In this document: piece by piece, positions 5,841 to 12,025 of the stretch
Layout of the letters: every line of letters begins with the position of its first letter
How positions within the stretch are numbered: the first letter of the stretch is position 1
From: CAZNGF01 sp964572855
GTDB taxonomy: Bacteria; Bipolaricaulota; Bipolaricaulia; RBG-16-55-9; JAJCYT01
Length of the DNA: 35,099 nucleotides
Assembly: GCA_964572855.1 (NCBI GenBank)
Contig: CAZNGF010000024.1
Location: 1 to 35,099 of the forward strand
Direction of reading: 5' to 3'
The notes under the pieces: generated by a model
Databases searched by the model: none
Told to the model about the DNA's origin: nothing
The model's input: only the letters and a program-made list of their open reading frames with translations
Position numbers and translations under genes: made by a program

Positions 5841-8174
5841 ATGTACGAACGCGCCCTGCACTGGGTGGTGGACCACCCCAAGACCGTCCTCTGGACCATC
5901 GTGCTGGTCACGGTGGCCCTGAGCGCCAGCCTGCCGCGCATCACGACCGACACCAAGGCCGACCACATGCTGCCCGAGGACGCGCCCATCCGCGTGCTCA
6001 ACGAGCGCGTCGAGGCGCAGTTCGACCTGCAGGACCCGATCGTGGTCGGCGTCGTGAACGAAACGCATCCGGACGGCGTGCTCAACCCCGAGACGCTCGG
6101 CAAGCTCCAGCGGATAACCGGCGAGGCGCTCCGGATGGAGGAGATCGTGCGGCGCAACGTGTTCAGCTTCGCCACCTCCAGGGACATCCAGACGCGCGGC
6201 GGCTCGCTGGTGCAGCAGCGCCTGCTGCCCGGGACCGAGCCCACGCCCGAACAGGTGGCGGAACTGCGGGCCATGCTCGACGGCAACCCGCTGTTCGAGA
6301 ACTTCCTCATCTCGCCGGAGCGCACGGCGGCCGCGATTTACCTGCCGATCCCCGAGGACGTCGACGCCAAGCCGCTGGTGGACCGCCTGCGCGGCATCAT
6401 CCAAGGGGAAGAGGGCGGGAACGACGCCTTCTACATCGGCGGCCAGCGCGTGGCCGAGGACGTCTTCGGCGTGCTGATGTTCCAGCAGATGGCCGTGCTC
6501 TCGCCGCTGGTGGGGCTGGTGATCTTCATCGGGCTCTGGCTCATGTTCAAGCGACTCAGCCTGATCACGGGCCCGCTCTTGATCGCGCTGGTGAGCGTGC
6601 TCTGGACCATGGGCCTGATGGTCTGGCTCGGCCTGCCGGTTCACATCATGGCCTCGATGGCGCCGGTGTTTTTGATGAGCATCGGCGTGGTGGACGGGAT
6701 CCACATCTTAAGCGAGTTTGCCGACCGCTTCACGCGCCACGACAAGCGCACGGCCGTGCTCGACGTGCTGCTGGAGCTCAAGCTCCCGCTCATCTACACC
6801 TCGCTCACGACCATGGTGGGCTTCGCCTCGCTGGCTTTCACCCCGATCCCGCCGGTGCAGGTGTTCGGCCTGTTCGTGGCCTTCGGCATCGGGGCGGCCT
6901 GGCTGCTCACGGTCACGCTGCTGCCGGCCATGATCATGCTGATGGACGGCGAGAAGCTGAAGGCGGCGCTGGGGGCGCGCGGGAGCGAGCGCGGGCGGGG
7001 GGGGCTGTCGCGGCTCATGCGCTGGCTCGGCCCCTGGGCGCTGCGGCGCGCCAAGCCGATCCTGCTGGTCACGCTCTTGTTGGTGGCGCTCTCGGCCTAC
7101 GGCCTGAGCCAGATCCGGCTCAACGACAGCCCCGTGTGGTGGTTCAAGCCGGGCGAGCCCGTCAGAGAAGCCACCGAGGTGCTCAACGATCACTTGGGCG
7201 GGACCTCGCTGGCCTACCTGGTGGGCGAGGGCGCGCCCGACGACTTCAAGCGCCCCGAGGTGCTGCGCTACCTGGCCGATTTGCAGGAATTTCTGGAGGA
7301 GGACCCGGTGGTGGGCCGCACGCTCTCGCTGGCCGACGTGGTCGAGCGGGTCCACTACACCTGGAACGAGCGCGAGCCCGGCAGCGAGGTCATCCCCGAC
7401 AGCAGGGAGGCCGTGGCCCAGTTCCTGCTGCTGTTTTTGTCGTCGTCCTCCACGGCGCCATCGGACCTGCAGGACGTGGTCGACATCACAGAGTACGACC
7501 AGACCAACCTGGTCGTCCAGCTCAAGGACAGCGGCTCGGCGACCATGGACCGCGTGGTCCAGCGCACCGAGGCGTATCTGGAGAGAAACCCGCTGCCCGG
7601 GATCACGTTCCAGTTCGCCGGCCCCGGCTACTTTAACGACCGCTGGAACGCCGCCATGTTCGAGGGGATGACGGGCTCGCTGCTGGGGGCGTTGGGCGCG
7701 GTGCTGCTGCTGTTGACGCTCAACTTCCGCTCGCTGCGCTGGGGGCTGCTGGCCATCCTCCCGCTGGGCTTTACGATCCTGCTCAGCTACGGGCTGCTGG
7801 GTCTCTTCGGCGTCGACTTCACCATGCCCATCGAGGTGATCTCGGCGCTCTCGCTCGGCATGTCGGTGGACTTTGCCATCCACTTCGTCGAGCGCTTCCG
7901 CCAGCGCCAAGCGGCCAGCGGCAAGCTGGAGGAATCCATTACCTGGACGCTCTTCGGGCCCGGCAAGGCCATCGTGCGCAACGCGATCATCCTGTTCATA
8001 GGCTTCATCGTGCTGTGGTTCGCCCCGCTGACGCCGTACATCACCGTGGGGCTGTTCATCGCCGCCATCATGGTGCTGAGCACCGCCAGCACGCTCGTGC
8101 TGCTGCCGGCCCTGATCGGCCAATTCCGGACGCACCTGATTCCGCAATCATCCATAAAGGAGCTGTCACCATGA
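5841..8174 (+). CDS. MMPL/RND superfamily exporter
   Basis: This 777-aa inner-membrane transporter has the duplicated RND architecture: TM1 at about residues 13-31, a large extracytoplasmic loop to about 205, a six-helix bundle, a second loop, and a second bundle at the end. Conserved membrane acidic positions are present in both halves (SIGVVDGIHILSEF and SLGMSVDFAIHFVERF). Members export lipids, hopanoids or hydrophobic compounds by proton antiport. The ATG at 5841 follows GGTGA. The stop overlaps the next ATG as ATGA (8171-8174), so it is translationally coupled to a LolA-like protein, and the pair probably moves a lipid or lipoprotein-type cargo across the envelope. The substrate is unknown. 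Expression is probably controlled by the 5812-5829 dyad. Confidence 0.93.
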   Translation: MYERALHWVVDHPKTVLWTIVLVTVALSASLPRITTDTKADHMLPEDAPIRVLNERVEAQFDLQDPIVVGVVNETHPDGVLNPETLGKLQRITGEALRMEEIVRRNVFSFATSRDIQTRGGSLVQQRLLPGTEPTPEQVAELRAMLDGNPLFENFLISPERTAAAIYLPIPEDVDAKPLVDRLRGIIQGEEGGNDAFYIGGQRVAEDVFGVLMFQQMAVLSPLVGLVIFIGLWLMFKRLSLITGPLLIALVSVLWTMGLMVWLGLPVHIMASMAPVFLMSIGVVDGIHILSEFADRFTRHDKRTAVLDVLLELKLPLIYTSLTTMVGFASLAFTPIPPVQVFGLFVAFGIGAAWLLTVTLLPAMIMLMDGEKLKAALGARGSERGRGGLSRLMRWLGPWALRRAKPILLVTLLLVALSAYGLSQIRLNDSPVWWFKPGEPVREATEVLNDHLGGTSLAYLVGEGAPDDFKRPEVLRYLADLQEFLEEDPVVGRTLSLADVVERVHYTWNEREPGSEVIPDSREAVAQFLLLFLSSSSTAPSDLQDVVDITEYDQTNLVVQLKDSGSATMDRVVQRTEAYLERNPLPGITFQFAGPGYFNDRWNAAMFEGMTGSLLGALGAVLLLLTLNFRSLRWGLLAILPLGFTILLSYGLLGLFGVDFTMPIEVISALSLGMSVDFAIHFVERFRQRQAASGKLEESITWTLFGPGKAIVRNAIILFIGFIVLWFAPLTPYITVGLFIAAIMVLSTASTLVLLPALIGQFRTHLIPQSSIKELSP

Positions 8175-8974
8175 AACACCTTAGCCGCACCACGACGCTA
8201 CTGGCCGCGCTGGCCCTGCTGTTCGCCGCGCCCGCCTCGTCCCAGACGCCCACGGGCGCGGAGGTCATGCACATGAGCAACGACCGGGACCAGGGGCAGG
8301 ACTTCCAAAGCCAGGTCCGGCTCACCAGCACCGACGCCCAGGGCAACGCCCAGGTGCTCGAGGTCGAGCTGGTCGCCAAACGCGTCGACGGCACGCTTGA
8401 GGCCGGCAAGCCCCGCTACCGCGTGCGCGCCGCCGTGACCGCGCCGGCCGATTCCAAAGGCCTGAGCGTGCTGGTCCACGAGCGGGACTTCCCGACCGCC
8501 GACGACATCTGGCTCTTCCTGCCCGCGCTGGAGGACACCAAGAAAATCGTGCCCGAGAACTTCCGCACGCCGCTGTTCGGCTCGGAGTTCACCTTCGAGG
8601 AGCTGGTCGATCGCGAGCCCGGCCTGGACAGCCACGAGCTGCTGCGCGAGGACGAACTCGACGGGCGGGACGTCTGGGTCGTGCGCAGCACGCCGGCCGA
8701 CCCCGAGGTGGCGGGCTTTGCCTACCGCGTGACCTTCGTGGACCAGGAGACGCTGCTCCAGCTGCGCATGGAGCTCTTCGACGACTTCGACACGCTGAGC
8801 AAGCGGTTTACGGCCAAAGAGATCGCCACCATCGACGGCATCCCGACGCGCGTGCTCTCCGAGGCCGAGAACCTCGAGACCGGCCGCACCAGCACGTTCG
8901 AGTACGTGAGCCCGAGCTACAACCAGGGCGGAATCGACGACGCGCTCTTCGAGCCCGAGAACCTGGGAAGCTGA
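8171..8974 (+). CDS. LolA-like outer membrane lipoprotein-sorting family protein
   Basis: This 267-aa exported protein has a signal peptide: MKHL, a hydrophobic core (TTLLAALALLFAAPASS) and probable cleavage near QTPTG. The mature part matches the outer-membrane-lipoprotein-sorting-like family that accompanies MMPL exporters. Its features are an initial helix with MSNDRDQGQDFQSQV, a run of amphipathic strands, WLFLPALEDTKKI, GSEFTFEEL, and a C-terminal SPSYNQGGIDDALFEPENL. The half-open beta-barrel fold of this family binds acyl chains. The ATG at 8171 has AAAGGAG upstream and overlaps the exporter stop by 4 nt. It is likely the periplasmic carrier for whatever the exporter extrudes. Transcription likely ends at the 8988-9013 hairpin. 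Confidence 0.9.
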   Translation: MKHLSRTTTLLAALALLFAAPASSQTPTGAEVMHMSNDRDQGQDFQSQVRLTSTDAQGNAQVLEVELVAKRVDGTLEAGKPRYRVRAAVTAPADSKGLSVLVHERDFPTADDIWLFLPALEDTKKIVPENFRTPLFGSEFTFEELVDREPGLDSHELLREDELDGRDVWVVRSTPADPEVAGFAYRVTFVDQETLLQLRMELFDDFDTLSKRFTAKEIATIDGIPTRVLSEAENLETGRTSTFEYVSPSYNQGGIDDALFEPENLGS

Positions 8975-8987
8975 GTCGGTTCGCGGG

Positions 8988-9013
8988 GGGGGAGGCCCGT
9001 GTGCGCCTCCCCC
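8988..9013. terminator. GC-rich hairpin after the MMPL/LolA-like operon
   Basis: GGGGGAGGC (8988-8996) pairs perfectly with GCCTCCCCC (9005-9013) across an 8-nt loop. It starts 14 nt after the stop codon. There is no T-tract, so it may stabilise the 3' end or act with other factors rather than as a classical intrinsic terminator. Confidence 0.55.
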
Positions 9014-9087
9014 TCGCGTGCCAAAGCCAAGCATGATGTCGCTGCTGCGGCGCCTGGGCAGGCCCGCGAGCCGGGGAGCTGCGTCGC

Positions 9088-9116
9088 TTGTGGGAGCGCC
9101 CCGCGCGGGGTACCCT
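9088..9116 (+). promoter_or_regulatory. Weak candidate promoter and dyad of the ArsR-DUF302 operon
   Basis: TTGTGG (9088-9093), a 17-bp spacer and TACCCT (9111-9116). The spacer contains the perfect 12-bp palindrome CCCCGCGCGGGG (9099-9110), placed where an autorepressor would block RNA polymerase. Both elements are modest matches in GC-rich DNA, so this is tentative. Confidence 0.35.
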
Positions 9117-9129
9117 GAAGGGAGCTTTC

Positions 9130-9471
9130 ATGACCCAAGAAGATTACAAGGAAACGGCCTATCGGCTGCAGTCGCAGGTGTGCAGCATCCTGTCAAACCC
9201 GAAGCGGCTCCACATCCTGGACCTGCTGGCCGAGGAGGAGCGCTCGGTCGAGGCGCTCACGCGGGCGCTGGGCGTGCCCAAGCCCAACGTCTCGCAGCAC
9301 CTGGCCATCATGCGCCAGGCCAATATCGTCTCGGCCCGTAAGGAGGGTCAGAGCGTGTACTACCGCGTCTCGAACCCCAAGGTGATCGAGGCCTGCAAGC
9401 TCATGAAGGAAGTCATGCTGGAACAGTTCAGCCAAAACCAGAAACTGGCCCAGGCGTTCGCCGAAGGCTGA
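9130..9471 (+). CDS. ArsR/SmtB-family transcriptional regulator
   Basis: This 113-aa winged-helix protein has the typical SNPKRLHILDLL helix (22-33), a recognition helix VPKPNVSQHLAIMR (49-62) and a wing, VSARKEGQSVYYRV (67-80). The ATG at 9130 follows AAGGGAG; upstream in-frame starts lack a ribosome site. The classic ELCVCDL metal site of ArsR/SmtB is absent. The cysteines visible are C18 in the N-terminal helix and C89 in the C-terminal helix, about 70 residues apart, which leaves a thiol-based (redox or persulfide) sensing mode open, as in BigR/SqrR regulators, though positions do not match those exactly. It lies 9 bp upstream of the first DUF302 gene, so it probably controls that operon and itself. 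Confidence 0.92.
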   Translation: MTQEDYKETAYRLQSQVCSILSNPKRLHILDLLAEEERSVEALTRALGVPKPNVSQHLAIMRQANIVSARKEGQSVYYRVSNPKVIEACKLMKEVMLEQFSQNQKLAQAFAEG

Positions 9472-9480
9472 GGAGGAACC

Positions 9481-9891
9481 ATGCCCATCGAAAACATCTC
9501 GTTCGTGGTCGAGACCGACAAGCCGTTTGCCGAAGCCCTGGTGGCCGTGCGCCGCGCCGCCGAATCCCGCAAGTGGGGCGTGTTGGGGGACTACGACTTC
9601 TCCGAGATCCTGACCTCGAAAGGCTTTCCCCAAACTGAGCGGGTCAAGAGCCTCGACCTCTGCTCGCCGGCACACGCCAACAAGGTCATGGGCGCCGAGC
9701 GGCTGGCCGCGCTCTGCATGCCGTGCAGCGTGATCGTGTTTACCGACGGGGGCCAGACCAAGCTCGCGGCCATGCGCCCGGGCGTGATGCTGCCCGAACT
9801 CTTCCCCCACACCAAGGGCCTGCTGGGCCAACTCCCCGAGGAAATCGACCGCGAGATCAAGGAAATCCTGGACGAGGCCGCTCAGGGCTGA
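9481..9891 (+). CDS. DUF302 domain protein, copy 1
   Basis: This 136-aa cytosolic protein is a single DUF302 domain: strand FVVETDKPF, helix, GDYDFSEIL, SLDLCSPAHANKVM, LAALCMPCSVIVF, then a C-terminal PGVMLPELFP. DUF302 proteins are small dimers of unknown chemistry. Three cysteines stand out, one in DLCSPAH and a CxxC (CMPC), and all are conserved in the adjacent copy. A heme, metal or thiol-exchange role is conceivable, but nothing here proves it. The ATG at 9481 lies 9 bp after the ArsR stop with GAGGAA as ribosome site, so the two are surely co-transcribed. Confidence 0.9.
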   Translation: MPIENISFVVETDKPFAEALVAVRRAAESRKWGVLGDYDFSEILTSKGFPQTERVKSLDLCSPAHANKVMGAERLAALCMPCSVIVFTDGGQTKLAAMRPGVMLPELFPHTKGLLGQLPEEIDREIKEILDEAAQG

Positions 9892-9914
9892 CCCCGCCCG
9901 GAAAGAGAGTTCCG

Positions 9915-10316
9915 TTGAGAGATTTTGCCTATACGGTGGAGACCGACAAGAGCGCCCGCAAGACGATCGCCGCGCTCTGGACCGAGTGCCTCAAGGCCGG
10001 CTGGATCGTGCTGGGCGACTACGACATGAGCGGCCTCATCCCCGACGACGAGCTCGAACGCGGGGTCGAGGTCAAGTCCATCGACATCTGCCGGCCCGAG
10101 CACGCCAAGCCCCTGGTCCGGGCCGACCCGCTCACGGCGCTCTGCATGCCCTGCAACGTGCTGGTGCGCAGCGTCGAGGGGCGCACCAGCGTCTCGGCGC
10201 TCAAGCCCGGCGTCATGATGCCGCGGCTCTTCCCCGAGGCCGTCGGCCAGGTGGGCGCGCTGCCCGCCGAGGTCGACGCCGAGCTCAAGACGATCATCGA
10301 CGCCGCCATCGCCTAG
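9915..10316 (+). CDS. DUF302 domain protein, copy 2
   Basis: This 133-aa product is a tandem paralogue of the preceding gene. It has the same order of blocks: FAYTVETDK, GDYDMSGLI, SIDICRPEHAKPLV, LTALCMPCNVLVR and PGVMMPRLFPEA. The single Cys and the CMPC pair are retained, as is the histidine four residues after the first Cys. The start is TTG 9915, 23 bp after copy 1, with GAAAGAGAG upstream; it gives an N-terminus aligned with copy 1. The pair likely arose by duplication and may form a heterodimer. This is the last gene of the ArsR-led operon. Confidence 0.88.
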   Translation: MRDFAYTVETDKSARKTIAALWTECLKAGWIVLGDYDMSGLIPDDELERGVEVKSIDICRPEHAKPLVRADPLTALCMPCNVLVRSVEGRTSVSALKPGVMMPRLFPEAVGQVGALPAEVDAELKTIIDAAIA

Positions 10317-10460
10317 CGCGGTCGGCGGCGTTCGATTTTCTCTTCCCACCGTCCATCTAGCTCTTCCCCAGGGCCTCCGACGCGAAACACGCCCTCGACA
10401 CGCAAAGGCCGCCCCCAACGGCCCAACGGCGCTTGTGAAGCGGAAAAAGCGTTCAAGCTA
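10317..10460. other. Intergenic spacer, no gene seen
   Basis: This is the part of the roughly 300-bp gap between the DUF302 operon and the DmdA-like gene that lies before the promoter. A small dyad CGCTT-GTG-AAGCG occurs near 10431-10443 but no T-run follows it. I see no open frame with coding features here on either strand. Confidence 0.5.
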
Positions 10461-10489
10461 TTGACTTCTTCTAGGGGGAAGTGGTAGAT
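10461..10489 (+). promoter_or_regulatory. Promoter of the DmdA-like gene
   Basis: TTGACT (10461-10466), a 17-bp spacer and GTAGAT (10484-10489). The start site is expected near 10496, inside the adjacent palindrome, giving a leader of about 120 nt before the ATG at 10616. Confidence 0.65.
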
Positions 10490-10493
10490 TTCG

Positions 10494-10511
10494 GAAATCC
10501 GTACGGATTTC
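10494..10511. promoter_or_regulatory. Perfect 18-bp palindrome over the start site
   Basis: GAAATCCGTACGGATTTC reads identically on both strands with no mismatch. It begins 4 bp after the -10 box, almost the same position as the dyad at the MMPL promoter, but has a different sequence. This is the expected place for a dimeric repressor. The regulator is not identified. Confidence 0.75.
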
Positions 10512-10615
10512 TTGCACTCGGGGCGCATTGCCGGCCGAGCGCAAGGACACACCGGCCAGCTCACCGCGACGTGGCACTGGCCGGTGAATCCATTCACCAA
10601 GGGAAGGAGTCCCTT
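10511..10615 (+). ncRNA. Structured 5' leader of the DmdA-like gene, candidate cis-regulatory RNA
   Basis: Four pairings can be read. P1: CTTGC (10511-10515) with GCAAG (10541-10545), extended by CTCGG/CCGAG (10517-10521/10535-10539) and GGC/GCC. P2: CACCGGCCAG (10550-10559) with CTGGCCGGTG (10577-10586), 10 perfect pairs. P3: GGTGAA (10583-10588) with TTCACC (10593-10598), which shares GGTG with P2, so the two exclude each other. P4: AAGGGA (10599-10604) with TCCCTT (10610-10615), placing the ribosome site AGGAG (10605-10609) in its loop directly before the ATG. This layout fits a translational switch. I do not recognise a known riboswitch class, and the ligand is unknown. Pairing is by eye, without energy calculation. 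Confidence 0.55.
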
Positions 10616-11959
10616 ATGTCCACCATCGATCCACAGAGCCCCGAGTATCGCTCGCATCCGAACGTACCGAGCGTGGATCAATCCGATCGGTTCGTCCCGA
10701 TCAACCTGCGCCAGTCCGGCCCCACGCCGGTGCAGATGCTCATCTCGACGCGCGTGCGCAAGTCCCCCTTCTGGCACCTCTCAATCGAGGCCGGCTGTTG
10801 GCGCGCCACGGTCTACAACCGCATGTACCACCCGCGCGGCTACGTCAGGCCCGAGCACGGCGGCGCCATGGCCGAGTACGACGCGTTGGTCAACCGCGTC
10901 ACGCTCTGGAACGTGGCCGTCGAGCGCCAGATCCGGGTCAAGGGCCCGGGCGCCGAGGACTTCGTCAACTACGTCATCACGCGCGACGCCTCAAAAATCG
11001 AGCCGCTGCGCGGCAAGTACGTCATCCTCTGCAACGAGCGGGGCGGCATCCTCAACGACCCCGTGCTGCTGCGCTTGAGCTCGGACGAGTTCTGGTTCTC
11101 GCTCTCGGACTCGGACCTCATGCTCTGGCTCCAGGGCGTCAACGTGGGCCGGCGCTGGGACGTCGACATCGACGAGATCGACGTGGCCCCGCTCCAGATC
11201 CAGGGGCCGCTCTCCGAGGACCTCATGGTCGACCTGGTCGGCAAGGAGATCAACGAGGTGCCCTACTACGGCCTGATGGAAACCGAGATCGCCGGGATCC
11301 CGGTGGTCGTGAGCCAGACGGGCTTCACGGGCGAGAAAGGCTATGAGGTCTACGTGCGCGACGCCACCCTGCACGCCGAGGAGGTCTGGTACGCGATCCG
11401 CGGCACGGGCGCGCGCTACGGCCTGCGCGTGATCGCCCCGGCGCACCACCGCCGCATCGCGGCCGGCATCCTCTCCTGGGGGCAGGACATGGACGTCGAG
11501 ACCTCGCCGTTCCAGGTCAACCTGGCCTACCAGGTCCCGCGCAAGAAGCAGGCCGACTACATCGGCAAGGCCGAGCTGGAACGCCAGCGCGAGCGGATCG
11601 ACGCCGGGGAGTTCCCGTTCAAGCTCAAGATGGTGGGCTTCAAGTTCGGCGGCAACCCCGTGACCGACTACGCCAACGACTTCTGGCTCATCTCCGACGC
11701 CGAAGGGAAGCGTGTGGGCTACGTCACCTCGCCGTGGTACTCGCCGGAGCTCGAGCTCAATATCGGCCTGGGGTTCGTGCCCCACGAGCTCAGCGAAATC
11801 GGGACGCTGCTCAAGATCGAGGTTCCCGAGCACTACACCCAGAGCGAGGGCACCGGCGACACGGTCGACGCGATCGTCTCCGAGGTCCCGTTCCGCCCCT
11901 CGGTGAACCCCAGCGCCCGCGAGCGGGCCATGATGGCGGGCGAGGACCACGCGGACTGA
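10616..11959 (+). CDS. DmdA-like aminomethyltransferase/demethylase (GcvT superfamily)
   Basis: This 447-aa protein of the GcvT/DmdA superfamily transfers a one-carbon group to tetrahydrofolate. The start blocks (YNRMYHPRGY, LWNVAVERQIRVKGPGAEDF) and middle blocks (GGILNDPVLLRLS, WFSLSDSDLMLWLQG, VAPLQIQGP, TGFTGEKGYEVYV) follow DMSP demethylase DmdA more closely than the glycine-cleavage T protein. The tail (VGYVTSPWYSPELELNIGLGFV) matches the GcvT C-terminal beta domain. It is longer than typical DmdA (about 370 aa), mainly through an N-terminal segment of about 50 residues and insertions. The ATG at 10616 has AAGGAG; the longer frame from 10481 would run through the promoter palindrome and is rejected. 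No glycine-cleavage or dmdBCD genes lie nearby, so the methyl donor (DMSP, a betaine, or another methylated amine) is unresolved. Confidence 0.85.
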   Translation: MSTIDPQSPEYRSHPNVPSVDQSDRFVPINLRQSGPTPVQMLISTRVRKSPFWHLSIEAGCWRATVYNRMYHPRGYVRPEHGGAMAEYDALVNRVTLWNVAVERQIRVKGPGAEDFVNYVITRDASKIEPLRGKYVILCNERGGILNDPVLLRLSSDEFWFSLSDSDLMLWLQGVNVGRRWDVDIDEIDVAPLQIQGPLSEDLMVDLVGKEINEVPYYGLMETEIAGIPVVVSQTGFTGEKGYEVYVRDATLHAEEVWYAIRGTGARYGLRVIAPAHHRRIAAGILSWGQDMDVETSPFQVNLAYQVPRKKQADYIGKAELERQRERIDAGEFPFKLKMVGFKFGGNPVTDYANDFWLISDAEGKRVGYVTSPWYSPELELNIGLGFVPHELSEIGTLLKIEVPEHYTQSEGTGDTVDAIVSEVPFRPSVNPSARERAMMAGEDHAD

Positions 11960-11992
11960 GGGGCTGCAACGGCCTCCTGCCGCAAACGAGCC

Positions 11993-12024
11993 TTGTAGGG
12001 GCGCACGGCCGTGCGCCCCTACAA
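11993..12024. repeat. 32-bp perfect palindrome between convergent genes
   Basis: Arm TTGTAGGGGCGCACGG and its exact complement meet with no spacer. The element ends just before the stop codon of the DUF3179 gene and lies 33 bp after the DmdA-like stop. The inner 28 bp recur at 21232-21259. In RNA it would form a long hairpin on either strand, consistent with a two-way transcription end signal. Confidence 0.8.
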
Positions 12025-12025
12025 C

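Noticed and set aside
10481..10615. N-terminal extension of the DmdA-like protein from GTG 10481
   Set aside because: It would place the promoter palindrome and structured leader in coding sequence. The ATG at 10616 has a good ribosome site and a family-like N-terminus.
10511..10615. Glycine or tetrahydrofolate riboswitch as the identity of the leader
   Set aside because: I could not match the conserved core nucleotides or tandem aptamer layout of these classes, so no class is named.
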